From NCBI GenBank assembly GCA_003243425.1, contig QFQP01000034.1, positions 14,822 to 78,821 on the forward strand: 64,000 nt of DNA, read 5' to 3'. A program made the position numbers and the translations under genes. Below are positions 17,785 to 26,913 of this stretch, in pieces. Each line of letters starts with the position of its first letter. Position 1 is the stretch's first letter. The notes below the pieces were generated by a model. It saw only the letters and a program-made list of their open reading frames with translations, did not search any database and had not been told where the DNA came from. The DNA comes from Archangium gephyra. Lineage in GTDB: Bacteria > Myxococcota > Myxococcia > Myxococcales > Myxococcaceae.

Positions 17785-18321
17785 ATGGAGCCTCCGGTGG
17801 GCGGTAAGGGCTCGGGCGGACACAACCGGTTGCCGACGTCGGTGAAGCGCGCTCGCGGCACGCTGAAGAAGTCGCGAGAGGTAGCAGAACCCGTCTCGAT
17901 CGGTGCTGACGCGCCGGTGAACACCGCGCCGCCGACGTGGCTCACGAAGACCGCGAAGACCGAATGGCACCGCGTGGTGCCGTTGCTCGACGGCGCGAAG
18001 CTGCTGACCGAGGCGGACCGCACCGCGCTCGCGATGTACTGCACCGCCGTCGACCGGGCGCAGAAGGCCGAAAAGCAAATCGAGCGCGACGGAATGACCG
18101 TGGTGAATCCCACGACGGGCGCGATGCACGCGCACCCGCTACTCACCGTCGCGAAGGAAGCTCGAGCGCAGGCGCTGCGCTACGGCTGCGAGTTCGGTCT
18201 CACGCCGGCGAGCCGAGGAAAGATGGGCTCGCCTGGTGCACCGAAAGACGCGCCCGACGCGGACCCGCTGAGTCAGTTCCTCGGAGCACCGAAACTCGCG
18301 CTCGTGAACAACGCCGGGTGA
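17785..18321 (+). CDS. terminase small subunit (P27 family)
   Basis: 178 residues. The sequence GGHNRLPTSVKRARGTLKKSRE at the N-terminus, LTEADRTALAMYCTAVDRAQKAEKQI in the middle and a late EFGLTPASRGKM are the signature pattern of the P27 terminase small-subunit family, which recognises the packaging site and loads the large subunit. It ends 4 bases before the large subunit. The upstream gap (17662-17784) holds one 49-codon frame I do not call. Confidence 0.92.
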   Translation: MEPPVGGKGSGGHNRLPTSVKRARGTLKKSREVAEPVSIGADAPVNTAPPTWLTKTAKTEWHRVVPLLDGAKLLTEADRTALAMYCTAVDRAQKAEKQIERDGMTVVNPTTGAMHAHPLLTVAKEARAQALRYGCEFGLTPASRGKMGSPGAPKDAPDADPLSQFLGAPKLALVNNAG

Positions 18322-18325
18322 CCTC

Positions 18326-19993
18326 GTGCGCGCTGTCGGCAAGTACGAGCGCCTTTGCTTCGAGCGACACGAGAAGGACCTCGCGCTCTCGCTGCAGCCC
18401 GGCGGTCATCCGAAGGGCTTCCGCTTCATCCCCGAGCTCGGCGAGCGCGTCGTGCAGTTCATCGAGAAGTTCTGCAAGCACCACAAGGGCGAATGGGCCG
18501 GACGCCCGCTCCTGCTCGAGGAATGGCAGCGCCGAATCATCCGCATCGTCTTCGGCTGGGTGCGCGCCGACGGGACCAGGCGTTTCCGCACCGTCTACAT
18601 CGAGGTCGCGAGGAAGAACGGCAAGTCGCTGCTCGCTTCCGGCTTCGGCCTCTACCTGCTCGTCGCTGATCAGGAGCCGGGCGCGGAGGTCTATTCATTC
18701 GCGACGAAGGAGGACCAGGCGCGGCTGCTCTGGCTCGAGGCCGGCAAAACCGTCAACAAGAGCGAGCTGCTCAAGCGGCACGTGAAGGTGCTCGCCGATT
18801 CCATCACCTTCGATGCCGCGGGCGCGTTCTTCAAACCGCTGGGTTCAGACTCGGACACACAGGACGGCCTCAACCCGCACGCCGGCATCGCCGATGAGCT
18901 CCATGCCCACCGCACGCGCGGCATGTGGGACGTCATTCAGTCGGGCCAAGGCGCGCGGCGCGAGCCCATGATGATCGCCATCACCACCGCCGGCGTGTTC
19001 CGGCCGGAGTCGATCGGCTGGGAGAAGCACGACTACGCACTGAAGGTGCTCGACGGAGTGTTCGACGACGACGCGTTCTTCGCGTTCGTCGCCGCCCCCG
19101 ACGAAGGCGACGACCCATTCAGCGAAGTCGCGATGCAGAAGGCGAATCCGAACTGGGCCGTCAGCGTGAAACCAGCGTGGTTGCGCGAGCGCGCGGAGGA
19201 AGCACGCGCCCTGCCCTCGGCGCTGAACGAGTACCTGCGAAAGCACCTGAACATCTGGAGCCAGCAGAACACGGCGTGGCTCTCGCTCGAGAAGTGGCGC
19301 GAGTGCGAGCCCTCGCCGGCACCGCGCGAAGACTTCGAGGCGGCACTTGAAGGGCGCGTGTGCCGCGGTGGTCTCGACCTCTCGTCGAAGCTCGACCTCA
19401 CCGCACTGGTGCTGGAGTTCGAGACCGAGCGCGGCCTCGAGCTGCTGTGTCGCTTCTGGCTTCCGGAAGAGCGCATCGACGAAGAAGCGCGACGCGGCCG
19501 CACGCACTACGAGCAGTGGAGGCGCGAGGGCTGGTTGTCCGCCACACCCGGGGGCGCCATCGACTACGACTTCATCAAGGAAGAGCTGCGCACCCTCGCC
19601 CGTCGCTTCCGCATCACGGAGCTCGCGTTCGACCCGTGGGGCGCTCAGAAGCTGGTGAACGACCTGGTGAAAGAAGGCATCGCCACGCTGGAACCTGGTG
19701 AAGACAGGCCGGTCTGCGTGGAGTGTGGCCAGGGCTACAAGTCTCTCTCGGAGGCGACGAAAGACTTCGAAGTCTCCGTGGTCACGAAGAGGCTCAAGCA
19801 CGGCGGAAATCCGGTGCTCCGCTGGTGCGCCAACAACGTGGTGTTGGCCAAAGACGAAGCCGGGAACATGAAGCCGAACAAGGCGAAGGCGGCCGGCAAG
19901 ATCGACGGCATCGTCGCTGCCATCATGGCGCGCAGTCGCTCCATCGTGGCGCCAGTTGAAGAAGAGACGGTGGCCGGGTTCACGATGCTCTGA
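18326..19993 (+). CDS. terminase large subunit
   Basis: 555 residues, GTG start at 18326. The ATPase domain has an ARKNGKS Walker A-like loop (95-101) and Walker B GIADELH with D190 and E191. The C-terminal nuclease domain begins near residue 349 with GLDLSSKLDLTALVLEFE (D351 is the likely first metal-binding Asp), then FDPWGAQKL. This is the Terminase_1 / HK97-P27 type that drives DNA into the procapsid and cuts it. Full length for the family. Confidence 0.95.
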   Translation: MRAVGKYERLCFERHEKDLALSLQPGGHPKGFRFIPELGERVVQFIEKFCKHHKGEWAGRPLLLEEWQRRIIRIVFGWVRADGTRRFRTVYIEVARKNGKSLLASGFGLYLLVADQEPGAEVYSFATKEDQARLLWLEAGKTVNKSELLKRHVKVLADSITFDAAGAFFKPLGSDSDTQDGLNPHAGIADELHAHRTRGMWDVIQSGQGARREPMMIAITTAGVFRPESIGWEKHDYALKVLDGVFDDDAFFAFVAAPDEGDDPFSEVAMQKANPNWAVSVKPAWLRERAEEARALPSALNEYLRKHLNIWSQQNTAWLSLEKWRECEPSPAPREDFEAALEGRVCRGGLDLSSKLDLTALVLEFETERGLELLCRFWLPEERIDEEARRGRTHYEQWRREGWLSATPGGAIDYDFIKEELRTLARRFRITELAFDPWGAQKLVNDLVKEGIATLEPGEDRPVCVECGQGYKSLSEATKDFEVSVVTKRLKHGGNPVLRWCANNVVLAKDEAGNMKPNKAKAAGKIDGIVAAIMARSRSIVAPVEEETVAGFTML

Positions 19994-19996
19994 GAG

Positions 19997-20018
19997 TGGT
20001 AACGGACGAGTGTTACCA
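19997..20018. promoter_or_regulatory. inverted repeat upstream of the portal gene (copy 1)
   Basis: TGGTAAC (19997-20003) and GTTACCA (20012-20018), spacer of 8. It starts right after the terL stop and ends 23 bases before the portal start. A close copy lies before the holin gene at 34012-34038, with the same arms, a near-identical spacer and the same distance to the next start. A phage operator or late regulatory site is inferred. Confidence 0.6.
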
Positions 20019-20041
20019 GCACGGCCCTACAAACCCGGGTC

Positions 20042-21592
20042 GTGGCGTTCTCGTTCGCGGGCATGGTGCGCGGGTTCCTCGCTGCCTTCGGGTGGCGTGG
20101 AGACTCGCGCCTGTACTCGCGCTCGATGCCGGGCAATTTCGCCGGCCTGAACCTCAACCGCGAAGACGCCCTGATGCTGTCCGCGGTGTGGGCGTGCATG
20201 GACGTAATCGCGAAGAACATCGCGGCGTCTCCGCTCAACGTCTACGAGCCCATCGAGGGAACGAAGCGCCGGCGGCGCATCGAACGCGACAACCGCGTGT
20301 GGCTGCTCAACACGCGACCGAACGACGAGATGACGGCCATCGGTTTTCGAGAGGCCCTGTTCTTCCAGGCGCTCGCTGACGGCAACTCCTACGCGGAAAT
20401 CGGTCGGGACCGTGGCGGTCGCGTCGCTGCATTGTGGCCGCTGCTGAACACGCGCGTCACGCCTCGTCGAGATGAAGTCGGCTCGCTCGTCTACGACGTC
20501 GTCGACGAGACCGGCGAGCCGCACACGCTCGAGCAGCGCGACGTGATTCACCTCCGCGGGCCTTCGCTCTCTGGCCTGATGGGCGAAAGCGTCATCGTTC
20601 GCGCCGCGCGCGCACTCGCGGTCGCTGCGGCGCACGAGCGCTTCTCTGCCGCATTCTACGGCCGCGGTGCGCAGCTCGGCGGCGTGTTGAAGGCTCCGAC
20701 GAAGCTGACCGAAGACCAAAAGACGGACCTCCGAAAGCAGTGGGAAGAGAACCACGCCGGTCTAGGTCGCGCGCAGCGCCTGCTGGTTCTCGAGGGCGGG
20801 TTCGACTTCGTGGCCACGACCGTCGAACCAGCGAAGGCCTCACTCGTCGAAGACAAGAAGTTCTCCATCGAGGAGATCGCCCGCTTCTACGGCGTGCCGC
20901 TCCACAAGATCGGCCACCTCGAGCACGCGACATTCAGCAACATCGAGCACCAGGGCCTCGAGTTCGTCACCAGCTGTCTGTTCCCGTGGACGCAGCGCTT
21001 CTGCCAGGAACTCAACGCGAAGGTCTTCAACACCGGCAGCAAGGGCCCGTGGTGGTACGCGGAGATCGACCTCTCGCACCTGGTCCGTGGCGACGCCCAG
21101 TCGCGTGCGACCGCGGCCGCGGGCTGGGTTCAGAACGGCATCAAGTCGCGCAACGAGGTGCGCGCGGAAGAAGGCCTCGACGACGCCGGCGGTGACGGCG
21201 ACGTGCTCACGGTCCAGTCGAACATGACGACGCTCAAGCGCGTCATGGAGGTTGCGCCTGGTACGGCAACTTCCTCAGCTGCCCGGGCGGCGGTTCAGGC
21301 CGCGCTCACCTCTGCGTGTGCGCGCTACACGCGCCGCCTCACCAACCGCGTCGACGGGTTGAAGTCGAAGAGCGAGCTCGAGCGCTTCGCACTCCTGGCG
21401 AGGTTCCGCGACGAGCAGGTGCAGGTGCTGCTCGAAGACATGGCCTTCTTCGACGCGCTGTGTGTCGAAGCCATCGGCGAGCCGTTCTCCCGGGCTCTCG
21501 CGGTGAAGGTCATCACCGCGCTCGAGCAGGGCGACGACGTCTCCAACATCGTCAGCACCCTTCCCCCTCGACGTCTCGGAGCCGCAGCATGA
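20042..21592 (+). CDS. HK97-family phage portal protein
   Basis: 516 residues, GTG start (an ATG at 20066 is possible). Signatures are VWACMDVIAKNIAASPLNVYE near the N-terminus, then GDGNSYAEIGRDRGGRVAALWPL, VIHLRGPSLSGLMGESVI, and FYGVPLHKIGHLEHATFSNIEHQ. The dodecameric portal sits at one capsid vertex, forms the DNA channel and nucleates head assembly. The C-terminus is extended and helical (LTSACARYTRRLTNRVDGLKSK), slightly longer than many HK97 portals. It overlaps the protease start by 4 bases. Confidence 0.95.
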   Translation: MAFSFAGMVRGFLAAFGWRGDSRLYSRSMPGNFAGLNLNREDALMLSAVWACMDVIAKNIAASPLNVYEPIEGTKRRRRIERDNRVWLLNTRPNDEMTAIGFREALFFQALADGNSYAEIGRDRGGRVAALWPLLNTRVTPRRDEVGSLVYDVVDETGEPHTLEQRDVIHLRGPSLSGLMGESVIVRAARALAVAAAHERFSAAFYGRGAQLGGVLKAPTKLTEDQKTDLRKQWEENHAGLGRAQRLLVLEGGFDFVATTVEPAKASLVEDKKFSIEEIARFYGVPLHKIGHLEHATFSNIEHQGLEFVTSCLFPWTQRFCQELNAKVFNTGSKGPWWYAEIDLSHLVRGDAQSRATAAAGWVQNGIKSRNEVRAEEGLDDAGGDGDVLTVQSNMTTLKRVMEVAPGTATSSAARAAVQAALTSACARYTRRLTNRVDGLKSKSELERFALLARFRDEQVQVLLEDMAFFDALCVEAIGEPFSRALAVKVITALEQGDDVSNIVSTLPPRRLGAAA

Positions 21593-22350
21593 AGCCGGTC
21601 GCGTTCTCACCTGAAGCCTTTGCGCGCGCGCGTCAGCTGGCCGACAGCTTTGCCGCCCGCGCACGACGCCCGGAGATCAACCGCGCGAAGGCGCCCCGAG
21701 CCGAGGTCAGCAAGGAAGGCACCGCCGAGCTCTACCTCTACGACGCCATCGGTGGGTGGTGGAGCGGCATCGATGCCGAGTGGTTCCGCCGCGAGCTCGA
21801 GGCCATCAAGGGCGCGAAGCGGCTCAACCTCTTCGTGAACTCGCCGGGCGGTGACGTGTTCGAAGCGAAGACGATGCTCTCGCTGCTCGAGCGCTTCGAC
21901 GCCGAGAAGGTCGTCTACATCGACGGTCTCGTCGCGTCGGCCGCCACGTTCCTGGTGATGGGCGCGAACCGCATCGTCACCGTGCCGCACGGCACCTGGA
22001 TGATTCACAACGCGTGGGGCATTGCCGCCGGCGAGGCGAAGTCGATGCGCGCCTACGCGGACCTGCTCGACATGGTGACCGGCGACATCGCCGGCATCTA
22101 CGAGCGACACACGAAGCAGCCGCTCGAGAAGCTCCGCGGGCTGATGGACGCCGAGACGTGGATGACGGCGGACCAGGCGAAGGAACTCGGGTTCACCCAT
22201 TCCGTCGGCACGTACCGCGAGGACAACGACACGCCGGTACCCGGCGGCGACGACGCGGCAGCGAAGACCGCCGCGTTGATCGCCAAGACGCAGGCGCACG
22301 TGGCGGCGTTCCAGGCGCAGCAGTTGCTCCGAAAGTCCAAGACGAACTGA
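21589..22350 (+). CDS. ClpP-type prohead protease
   Basis: 253 residues, ATG overlapping the portal stop. A serine-protease S14 fold: LNLFVNSPGGDVFEAKTM, then the nucleophile S117 in GLVASAATF and H140 in WMIHNAWG. These replace the more common U35 protease in this HK97-like branch. It cleaves scaffold or capsid delta domains inside the procapsid. The C-terminal helix (AAKTAALIAKTQAHVAAFQAQQLL) may be scaffold-like. Confidence 0.9.
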   Translation: MKPVAFSPEAFARARQLADSFAARARRPEINRAKAPRAEVSKEGTAELYLYDAIGGWWSGIDAEWFRRELEAIKGAKRLNLFVNSPGGDVFEAKTMLSLLERFDAEKVVYIDGLVASAATFLVMGANRIVTVPHGTWMIHNAWGIAAGEAKSMRAYADLLDMVTGDIAGIYERHTKQPLEKLRGLMDAETWMTADQAKELGFTHSVGTYREDNDTPVPGGDDAAAKTAALIAKTQAHVAAFQAQQLLRKSKTN

Positions 22351-22411
22351 GCGCCCAGGGGCGCGCGGCCCGCGTCGGGCCACCACACCGCAGCACCCAC
22401 AAGGAAACACG

Positions 22412-23761
22412 ATGAACAAGGATCAGATGAAGTTGTTGGCGCTCGCCGCTCTGGTGGAACACGCGGAGGGCCTCGCCTCGAAGTTGACGTCGATGGCGTC
22501 GGAAATCGAGAGCACGCCGGCGACGGCCGAGCAGCTCGCCGCGATCCGCGCCGTGCAGGCGCAGCTGAAGGACGCTCAGGACGTCATCGCCGAGAAGGAG
22601 TCGGCCGAGAAGGAGCAGCAGGAGCTCCTGGCGAAGGCGCGCCAGCAGGCCGCGGCCGTCGCCGACCTGTCGAAGCCGCTTCGCAAGACGTCGCCCGACG
22701 CGGTGGCGCGCGTCACCGGCGGCGACAAGCCCGGCGCGAGCAAGGGCACGTTCGGTTTCAGCTCGCTCGGCGAGTACGTGAAGGCTGCCCGCGAGTCCAA
22801 GGCCACCGGCTCGCTCGAGAAGCGCATCGCCGCCGCAGTCACCACGTACGGCCGCGAGGCCGTGCTCCCTGACGGCGGCTACGCGGTGCCGCCTGAATAC
22901 GCGGCGACCATCGAGAAGTTGATGGACGACGCCGACGAGTCGTTGGCGCGCTTCGTCGATGAGCGCCCGACGTCTTCGAACCGTTTCGTCCAGCCCATCG
23001 ACGAAGAGAAGCCGTGGACGGGCGGCATCACCGTGTCGTGGGACGGTGAGGGCGAGGTCGCCACGGCACAGAAGCCGAAGCTCTCGAAGCTCGAGATCCC
23101 CATTCACAAGGTGCGTGGACTGGTGAACCTCAGCGACGAACTGCTCGAGGACGCGCCCGCCATCCAGTCGATGGCGACCACCGGCTTCGCTGAGGCCCTC
23201 GTGTACGCGCTCAACGAGGCCATCGTGAACGGCGATGGAGTCGGCAAGCCGCTCGGTTTCCTGCAGAGCGCCTCGAAGGTGGAGGTCGCGAAGAAGTCGG
23301 GTCAGGCTGCAGACACCGTCGTCGCCGAGAACATCTCCGCGATGTGGGCCCGCCTGCACCGCAGCGCTCGCGCCAGCGCGTTCTGGATCATCAACCAGGA
23401 CGTCGAGTCGCAGCTCCCGCTGATGACGATCGGCAATCAGCCCGTGTACCTGCCGCCTGGCGGTCTCACCGGTCTGCCGTACGGCACGATCTTCGGGCGG
23501 CCCGTCATCAGCTCGGAAGAGATGGCCGAGCTCGGCAACGCGGGTGACATCGCGCTCGTCGGCGGAAAGTCGTACCTGCTGATGAAGCGCCGCGGTTCGA
23601 CGCTGAGCAGCTCGATGCACTTCGCCTTCGACCAGGACCTGCAGAGCCTCAAGGTCGTCGCGCGCTACGGCGGCGCGTCGAAGTGGCGCAAGGCGATGCC
23701 CCGCAAGAACGGCGGCACGAACACGCTCAGCAACGTCGTCACGCTGGCCGCTCGCGCGTAA
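22412..23761 (+). CDS. HK97-fold major capsid protein
   Basis: 449 residues with AAGGAA at 22401-22406 before ATG 22412. The first ~110 residues are a helical, Glu/Lys/Ala-rich scaffold (delta) domain with a coiled coil (AEQLAAIRAVQAQLKDAQDVIAEKESAEKEQQELL). The HK97 core follows: GGYAVPPEYAATIEKLMDDADE, then LVNLSDELLEDAPAI, YALNEAIVNGDGVGKPLGFL, and LPYGTIFGRPVISSEEM. The delta domain is presumably removed by the adjacent protease during maturation. Confidence 0.95.
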   Translation: MNKDQMKLLALAALVEHAEGLASKLTSMASEIESTPATAEQLAAIRAVQAQLKDAQDVIAEKESAEKEQQELLAKARQQAAAVADLSKPLRKTSPDAVARVTGGDKPGASKGTFGFSSLGEYVKAARESKATGSLEKRIAAAVTTYGREAVLPDGGYAVPPEYAATIEKLMDDADESLARFVDERPTSSNRFVQPIDEEKPWTGGITVSWDGEGEVATAQKPKLSKLEIPIHKVRGLVNLSDELLEDAPAIQSMATTGFAEALVYALNEAIVNGDGVGKPLGFLQSASKVEVAKKSGQAADTVVAENISAMWARLHRSARASAFWIINQDVESQLPLMTIGNQPVYLPPGGLTGLPYGTIFGRPVISSEEMAELGNAGDIALVGGKSYLLMKRRGSTLSSSMHFAFDQDLQSLKVVARYGGASKWRKAMPRKNGGTNTLSNVVTLAARA

Positions 23762-23772
23762 CCGGTCCTCTC

Positions 23773-23796
23773 GCCCGACTCGTTCGACGGTCGGGC
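23773..23796. other. hairpin after the capsid gene
   Basis: GCCCGAC (23773-23779) and GTCGGGC (23790-23796) form a perfect 7-bp stem without a T-run in the 107-base gap after the capsid gene. It could stabilise or limit the abundant capsid transcript; this is inferred. Confidence 0.35.
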
Positions 23797-23868
23797 GCAG
23801 AGCAGGTGCGCTGCTCGCCGCTCCTGCCTGACTCCCCAGCGAGATGCCTCTTCTTCAGGAGAATCACG

Positions 23869-24258
23869 ATGGATCAGCACCACGACATCAAGGTCGTCCC
23901 CGCGCTGGCGTCGGGCGCGAAGACCGCCGACTTCACCGGCATCAGCGTCGATGCGCGGGGATTCAACGCGCTCACGTTCGCCCTGCTCACCGCCACGGTG
24001 ACGGACGGCACGACGACCGTCGGCGCCGAGTACTCCGACGACAACGCCACGTGGTTCGACGTGCCCGATGACGAGTACATCGGGTCGAAGCCGGTACTCG
24101 ATACGTCGCCCGCCGACGACAACGCGTGCAACCAGTTCGGCGTCATCGTCCGTCACCCGCACTACCGGCTCGACGGTGACGTCGTCGGCGCGACCACCGG
24201 TCTCGTCATCGCCGGCGTCGCCATTCTCGGTCGCCCCATCTACGCGCCGGCGGCGTAA
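23869..24258 (+). CDS. putative head decoration protein
   Basis: 129 residues, ATG 23869 with AGGAG at 23857-23861. Beta-rich sequence (FNALTFALLTATVTDGTTTVGAEYSDDN, TTGLVIAGVAILGRPI) with few charged helices and no enzyme motif. Proteins of this size and composition directly after the capsid gene commonly decorate or cement the capsid. No family is recognised; the call rests on position and composition. Confidence 0.6.
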   Translation: MDQHHDIKVVPALASGAKTADFTGISVDARGFNALTFALLTATVTDGTTTVGAEYSDDNATWFDVPDDEYIGSKPVLDTSPADDNACNQFGVIVRHPHYRLDGDVVGATTGLVIAGVAILGRPIYAPAA

Positions 24259-24263
24259 CGACG

Positions 24264-24845
24264 ATGGCCCTCCGCGTCGTCACACCTCCCTCGGACACAC
24301 CGGTCTCGCTCATCGAGGCGAAGGCCCACCTGCGTCTCGAAGAGTCAGCAGACGACGCGTACGTAGAGCAGCTCATCGAGTCGGCTGCCTCGCACGTCGC
24401 AGTGACGTGCGAGCGCGCGCTCATGCAGCAGGAGGTGGAACTCATCAGCGTTTCACCGTGGCGAAGTGATGGCGCGGTCCGACTCATCGGCGGCGCTCTG
24501 CACAACGAGGCCGACCTGGTGCGTGTCGCCTACCTCGACGGCAACGACGTGGAGCACGAGCTGCCGCTCACCTCGTGCTTCCTGGTGCCGGGCGGCACGG
24601 CGACGCCAGCAGCGCTGTTTCCGAAGGCGTCGTGGCCCACCATGTCGTCGCGACCGGATGCGCTGCGCGTGAGGTACCGCGTGGGTTGGGCGACGGCAGC
24701 GGAAGTGCCAGCACCACTGCGACACGCGGTGTTGCTCGTCGTCTCGCAGCTCTACGAATTCCGCACGCCGGAGGTCACCACGTCTATTGCCACCAGCGGG
24801 GCGCTCGAGGCGTTGCTCGCGCCATACCGCTTCCCGAGCATCTGA
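24264..24845 (+). CDS. head-tail connector (gp6-like)
   Basis: 193 residues. LRVVTPPSDTPVSLIEAKAHLRLEESADDAYVEQLIESAASHVAVTCERAL matches the start of the gp6-like / phiE125 gp8 connector family, which forms a ring under the portal. LRVRYRVGWATAAEVPAPLRHAVLLVVSQLYEFR fits the family's C-terminal helices. It overlaps the next gene by one base. Confidence 0.85.
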   Translation: MALRVVTPPSDTPVSLIEAKAHLRLEESADDAYVEQLIESAASHVAVTCERALMQQEVELISVSPWRSDGAVRLIGGALHNEADLVRVAYLDGNDVEHELPLTSCFLVPGGTATPAALFPKASWPTMSSRPDALRVRYRVGWATAAEVPAPLRHAVLLVVSQLYEFRTPEVTTSIATSGALEALLAPYRFPSI

Positions 24846-25183
24846 TGACTGCTTCCGGCCCCATGAGGGAGGTCATCCACCTCCAGGCGCAGACCGAGCT
24901 CCAGGACGACACCGGCCAGCGCCGGCTCATCTGGAACGACGTCGCCGTGCGCCGCGCGGAAGTTACGCAGTCGACGGGCAGCGAAGTCGTCACCGGGGCC
25001 GCCCGCGCAGCCCGCGTGCCCACCATCTTCCGCATCCGCTACCCCCGCGAATTCGAGGTCACGCCGGCGATGCGCGTCGTCAACCGCGGGCGCGTCTTCA
25101 ACATCATCTCCCGCGCCGACGCTGACGGGCGCCGCGTGGAGTTGGTCATCACCGCTGAAGAGCTCGTCGGAGAAGCGCCGTGA
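24845..25183 (+). CDS. head closure / head-tail joining protein
   Basis: 112 residues. The pattern MREVIHLQAQTELQDDTGQRRLIWNDVAVRRAEV, then IFRIRYPREFEVTPAMRVVNRGRVFNIISRADADGRRVELVI is typical of the SPP1 gp16-like / phage head-tail joining family (stopper). It closes the DNA channel and provides the surface for tail docking. Order after the gp6-like connector is as expected. Confidence 0.85.
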   Translation: MTASGPMREVIHLQAQTELQDDTGQRRLIWNDVAVRRAEVTQSTGSEVVTGAARAARVPTIFRIRYPREFEVTPAMRVVNRGRVFNIISRADADGRRVELVITAEELVGEAP

Positions 25184-25632
25184 AGATTCAGGGGCTCAAG
25201 CAGTTGGACAAGCAGCTGAAGCACCTCGCCGAAGACACGCGGCCCAAGGTCTTGAAGGCTGCAGTGCGTGCCGCCTTCAAGCCCGTAGTCACGGCCGCGA
25301 TGGCGAAGGTGCCCGTCGACACCGGCGAACTGCGCGCCGGCATCACCGTCGCGACCGGGCAGAAGGACAAGACCGTCGCCGCCGGCATCGTCATCGCCAA
25401 CAACACCACGGCGATGAAACAGGCGCGCGTCGCCGCAGCGGCCTTCGGTGAGGAACAGCTGCGGGGTGCGCCTGCTCGGCGGTGGCACCTCACTGAGCTC
25501 GGAACGAAGACGCAGGCCGCGCAACCCTTCCTCCGTCCAGCGCTGGACGAGAACGCGTCAACGGTCAGCGAGCGGCTGAAAGAGGAGCTCCAGAAGCGAA
25601 TCGACAAGGCCATCAAGAAGGGGCGCGGGTGA
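25180..25632 (+). CDS. HK97 gp10-like tail-completion protein
   Basis: 150 residues, GTG start overlapping the previous stop. VKIQGLKQLDKQLKHLAEDTRPKVLKAAVRAAFKPV and VPVDTGELRAGITV are family hallmarks, as are AAAFGEEQL and the late TQAAQPFLRPALDEN. The family caps the tail tube or joins it to the head. Confidence 0.9.
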   Translation: MKIQGLKQLDKQLKHLAEDTRPKVLKAAVRAAFKPVVTAAMAKVPVDTGELRAGITVATGQKDKTVAAGIVIANNTTAMKQARVAAAAFGEEQLRGAPARRWHLTELGTKTQAAQPFLRPALDENASTVSERLKEELQKRIDKAIKKGRG

Positions 25633-26015
25633 TGTCCCTCGAGGCGCTGCTCTTCTCGCTGCTGACCGGTGCGGCGCCCATAGCGGCGCTCGTGGCGCAG
25701 CGCGTCTTCCCCGACGTCGCACCGCAAGACGCGGAAGACCCGCTGCTGGTGGTCACCGTCGTCGACCGCGTGCCGGAACTCACCCTGGCCGGCGCGCCGG
25801 AGAACACGCTCTCGAATGCGCGCGTACAAATCGACGCGTACGCGAAGACGCGCGCGGAGGCGTCAGCCCTCGCCACCGCGGTGGTCAACACGTTCGGGAA
25901 GATGCGGAAGCCGACGCACGGCGCCGACGTGTGGGCCACGTCGCCCGGCCGAAACCTCTTCGACGACGAGACGCAGTCGTACCGCGTCCTCATGGAATTC
26001 AACGTCTGGCGCTGA
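25629..26015 (+). CDS. tail terminator-like protein (DUF3168/gp17-type)
   Basis: 128 residues; GTG 25629 or ATG 25632. The N-terminal SLEALLFSLLTGAAPIAALVAQRVFPDVAPQ, the central ARVQIDAYAKTRAEASALATAV and the C-terminal YRVLMEFNVW fit the small DUF3168-like family that terminates tail-tube polymerisation. Its place directly before the tail-tube gene supports the call. Confidence 0.8.
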   Translation: MMSLEALLFSLLTGAAPIAALVAQRVFPDVAPQDAEDPLLVVTVVDRVPELTLAGAPENTLSNARVQIDAYAKTRAEASALATAVVNTFGKMRKPTHGADVWATSPGRNLFDDETQSYRVLMEFNVWR

Positions 26016-26039
26016 GCCAGCACACCAAGGAGCAGCAGC

Positions 26040-26486
26040 ATGACGACGCAGGCGAAGACGACGAAGGGCACGACCATCAGCATCGGCAACGACGACGGTC
26101 CTACGGAGACGTTCGACGAAATCGGCGAGGTGACGAACTTCCAGATGCCGGGCATCACCGTGCAGAGCATCGAGGTGACGCACCTCAAGAGCACGGCCAT
26201 CGAGCGAATCGCTGGCCTCGCCGACGGCGACACCGTGCAGTTCGACGTGAACTTCATCGCCAGCGACGCGCAGCAGCAGGAGCTGTTCACGCTCGCCGCC
26301 GCGGGCACGAAGAGGAACTTCGAAATCAACCTGAACGACCACGTGACGACGCCCACGAAGGCGACTTTCGAGGCCTTCGTGCAGAACCTCCCCGGTCCCG
26401 GCGGCGGCCCGAACGAGGCCGTGAAGATCTCTGGCATCACGCTGCAGGTCTCCGGGCCGGTGACGCGCCAGTTCGCGCCGGCGTGA
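26040..26486 (+). CDS. major tail tube protein
   Basis: 148 residues with AAGGAG before ATG 26040. Features include TISIGNDDGPTETFDEIGEVTNFQMPG, EVTHLKSTAIERIAGLADGDTVQFDVNF and a final VSGPVTRQF, characteristic of lambda gpV-/YSD1-like tail tube proteins. It forms the long hexameric tube of the siphovirus tail. Confidence 0.88.
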   Translation: MTTQAKTTKGTTISIGNDDGPTETFDEIGEVTNFQMPGITVQSIEVTHLKSTAIERIAGLADGDTVQFDVNFIASDAQQQELFTLAAAGTKRNFEINLNDHVTTPTKATFEAFVQNLPGPGGGPNEAVKISGITLQVSGPVTRQFAPA

Positions 26487-26562
26487 TTCACGACGCACGC
26501 ACCACCGCTGACGGCGCCGTTCGCGTCGTCAGCAGTCCCCCACCCCATTCACGAGACCCGTC

Positions 26563-26913
26563 ATGAGCTTCATTTCGCAGGACACCATCAAGAACATGCG
26601 GCGCCGCCGCGCCAAAGAGCTCGACCTCGAGCCCTACGTGGGCGAGCCGAAGAAGCTGCTCGTGCGTCCGATTCCGTTCTTCGACGCCATCGCCCTGCAC
26701 GGCTCTGCCGAGCTCCCGCTGAAGGAGCGCATGGACAACGTCGTGAAGGCGCTCGCCTCGTCGGCGTTGGACCCGGCCACGCTCGAGCCCATCGCGGAGG
26801 GAGAGCTGCGCGCGCTCGTCGCCGAGCTCGACCAGGACGAAGCACAGAGCCTCATCAGCAAGCTTCAGGAACTCGCGGCGAAGAAGAAGGAAGGCACGCC
26901 CGCGGGAAACTGA
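26563..26913 (+). CDS. tail assembly chaperone, short form (gpG-like)
   Basis: 116 residues. Helical, acidic/basic C-terminus (LISKLQELAAKKKEGTPAGN) and size typical of gpG-like tail chaperones, located between the tail-tube and tape-measure genes. It binds the tape measure during tail assembly. The gene ends with the slippery heptamer GGGAAAC immediately before its TGA, so ribosomes can also make the GT fusion (next entry). Confidence 0.82.
   Translation: MSFISQDTIKNMRRRRAKELDLEPYVGEPKKLLVRPIPFFDAIALHGSAELPLKERMDNVVKALASSALDPATLEPIAEGELRALVAELDQDEAQSLISKLQELAAKKKEGTPAGN

Noticed and set aside
17658..17807. 49-codon frame between the HNH nuclease and the terminase small subunit
   Set aside because: It overlaps the HNH stop and the TerS start and lacks a ribosome-binding site or recognisable content; likely chance.
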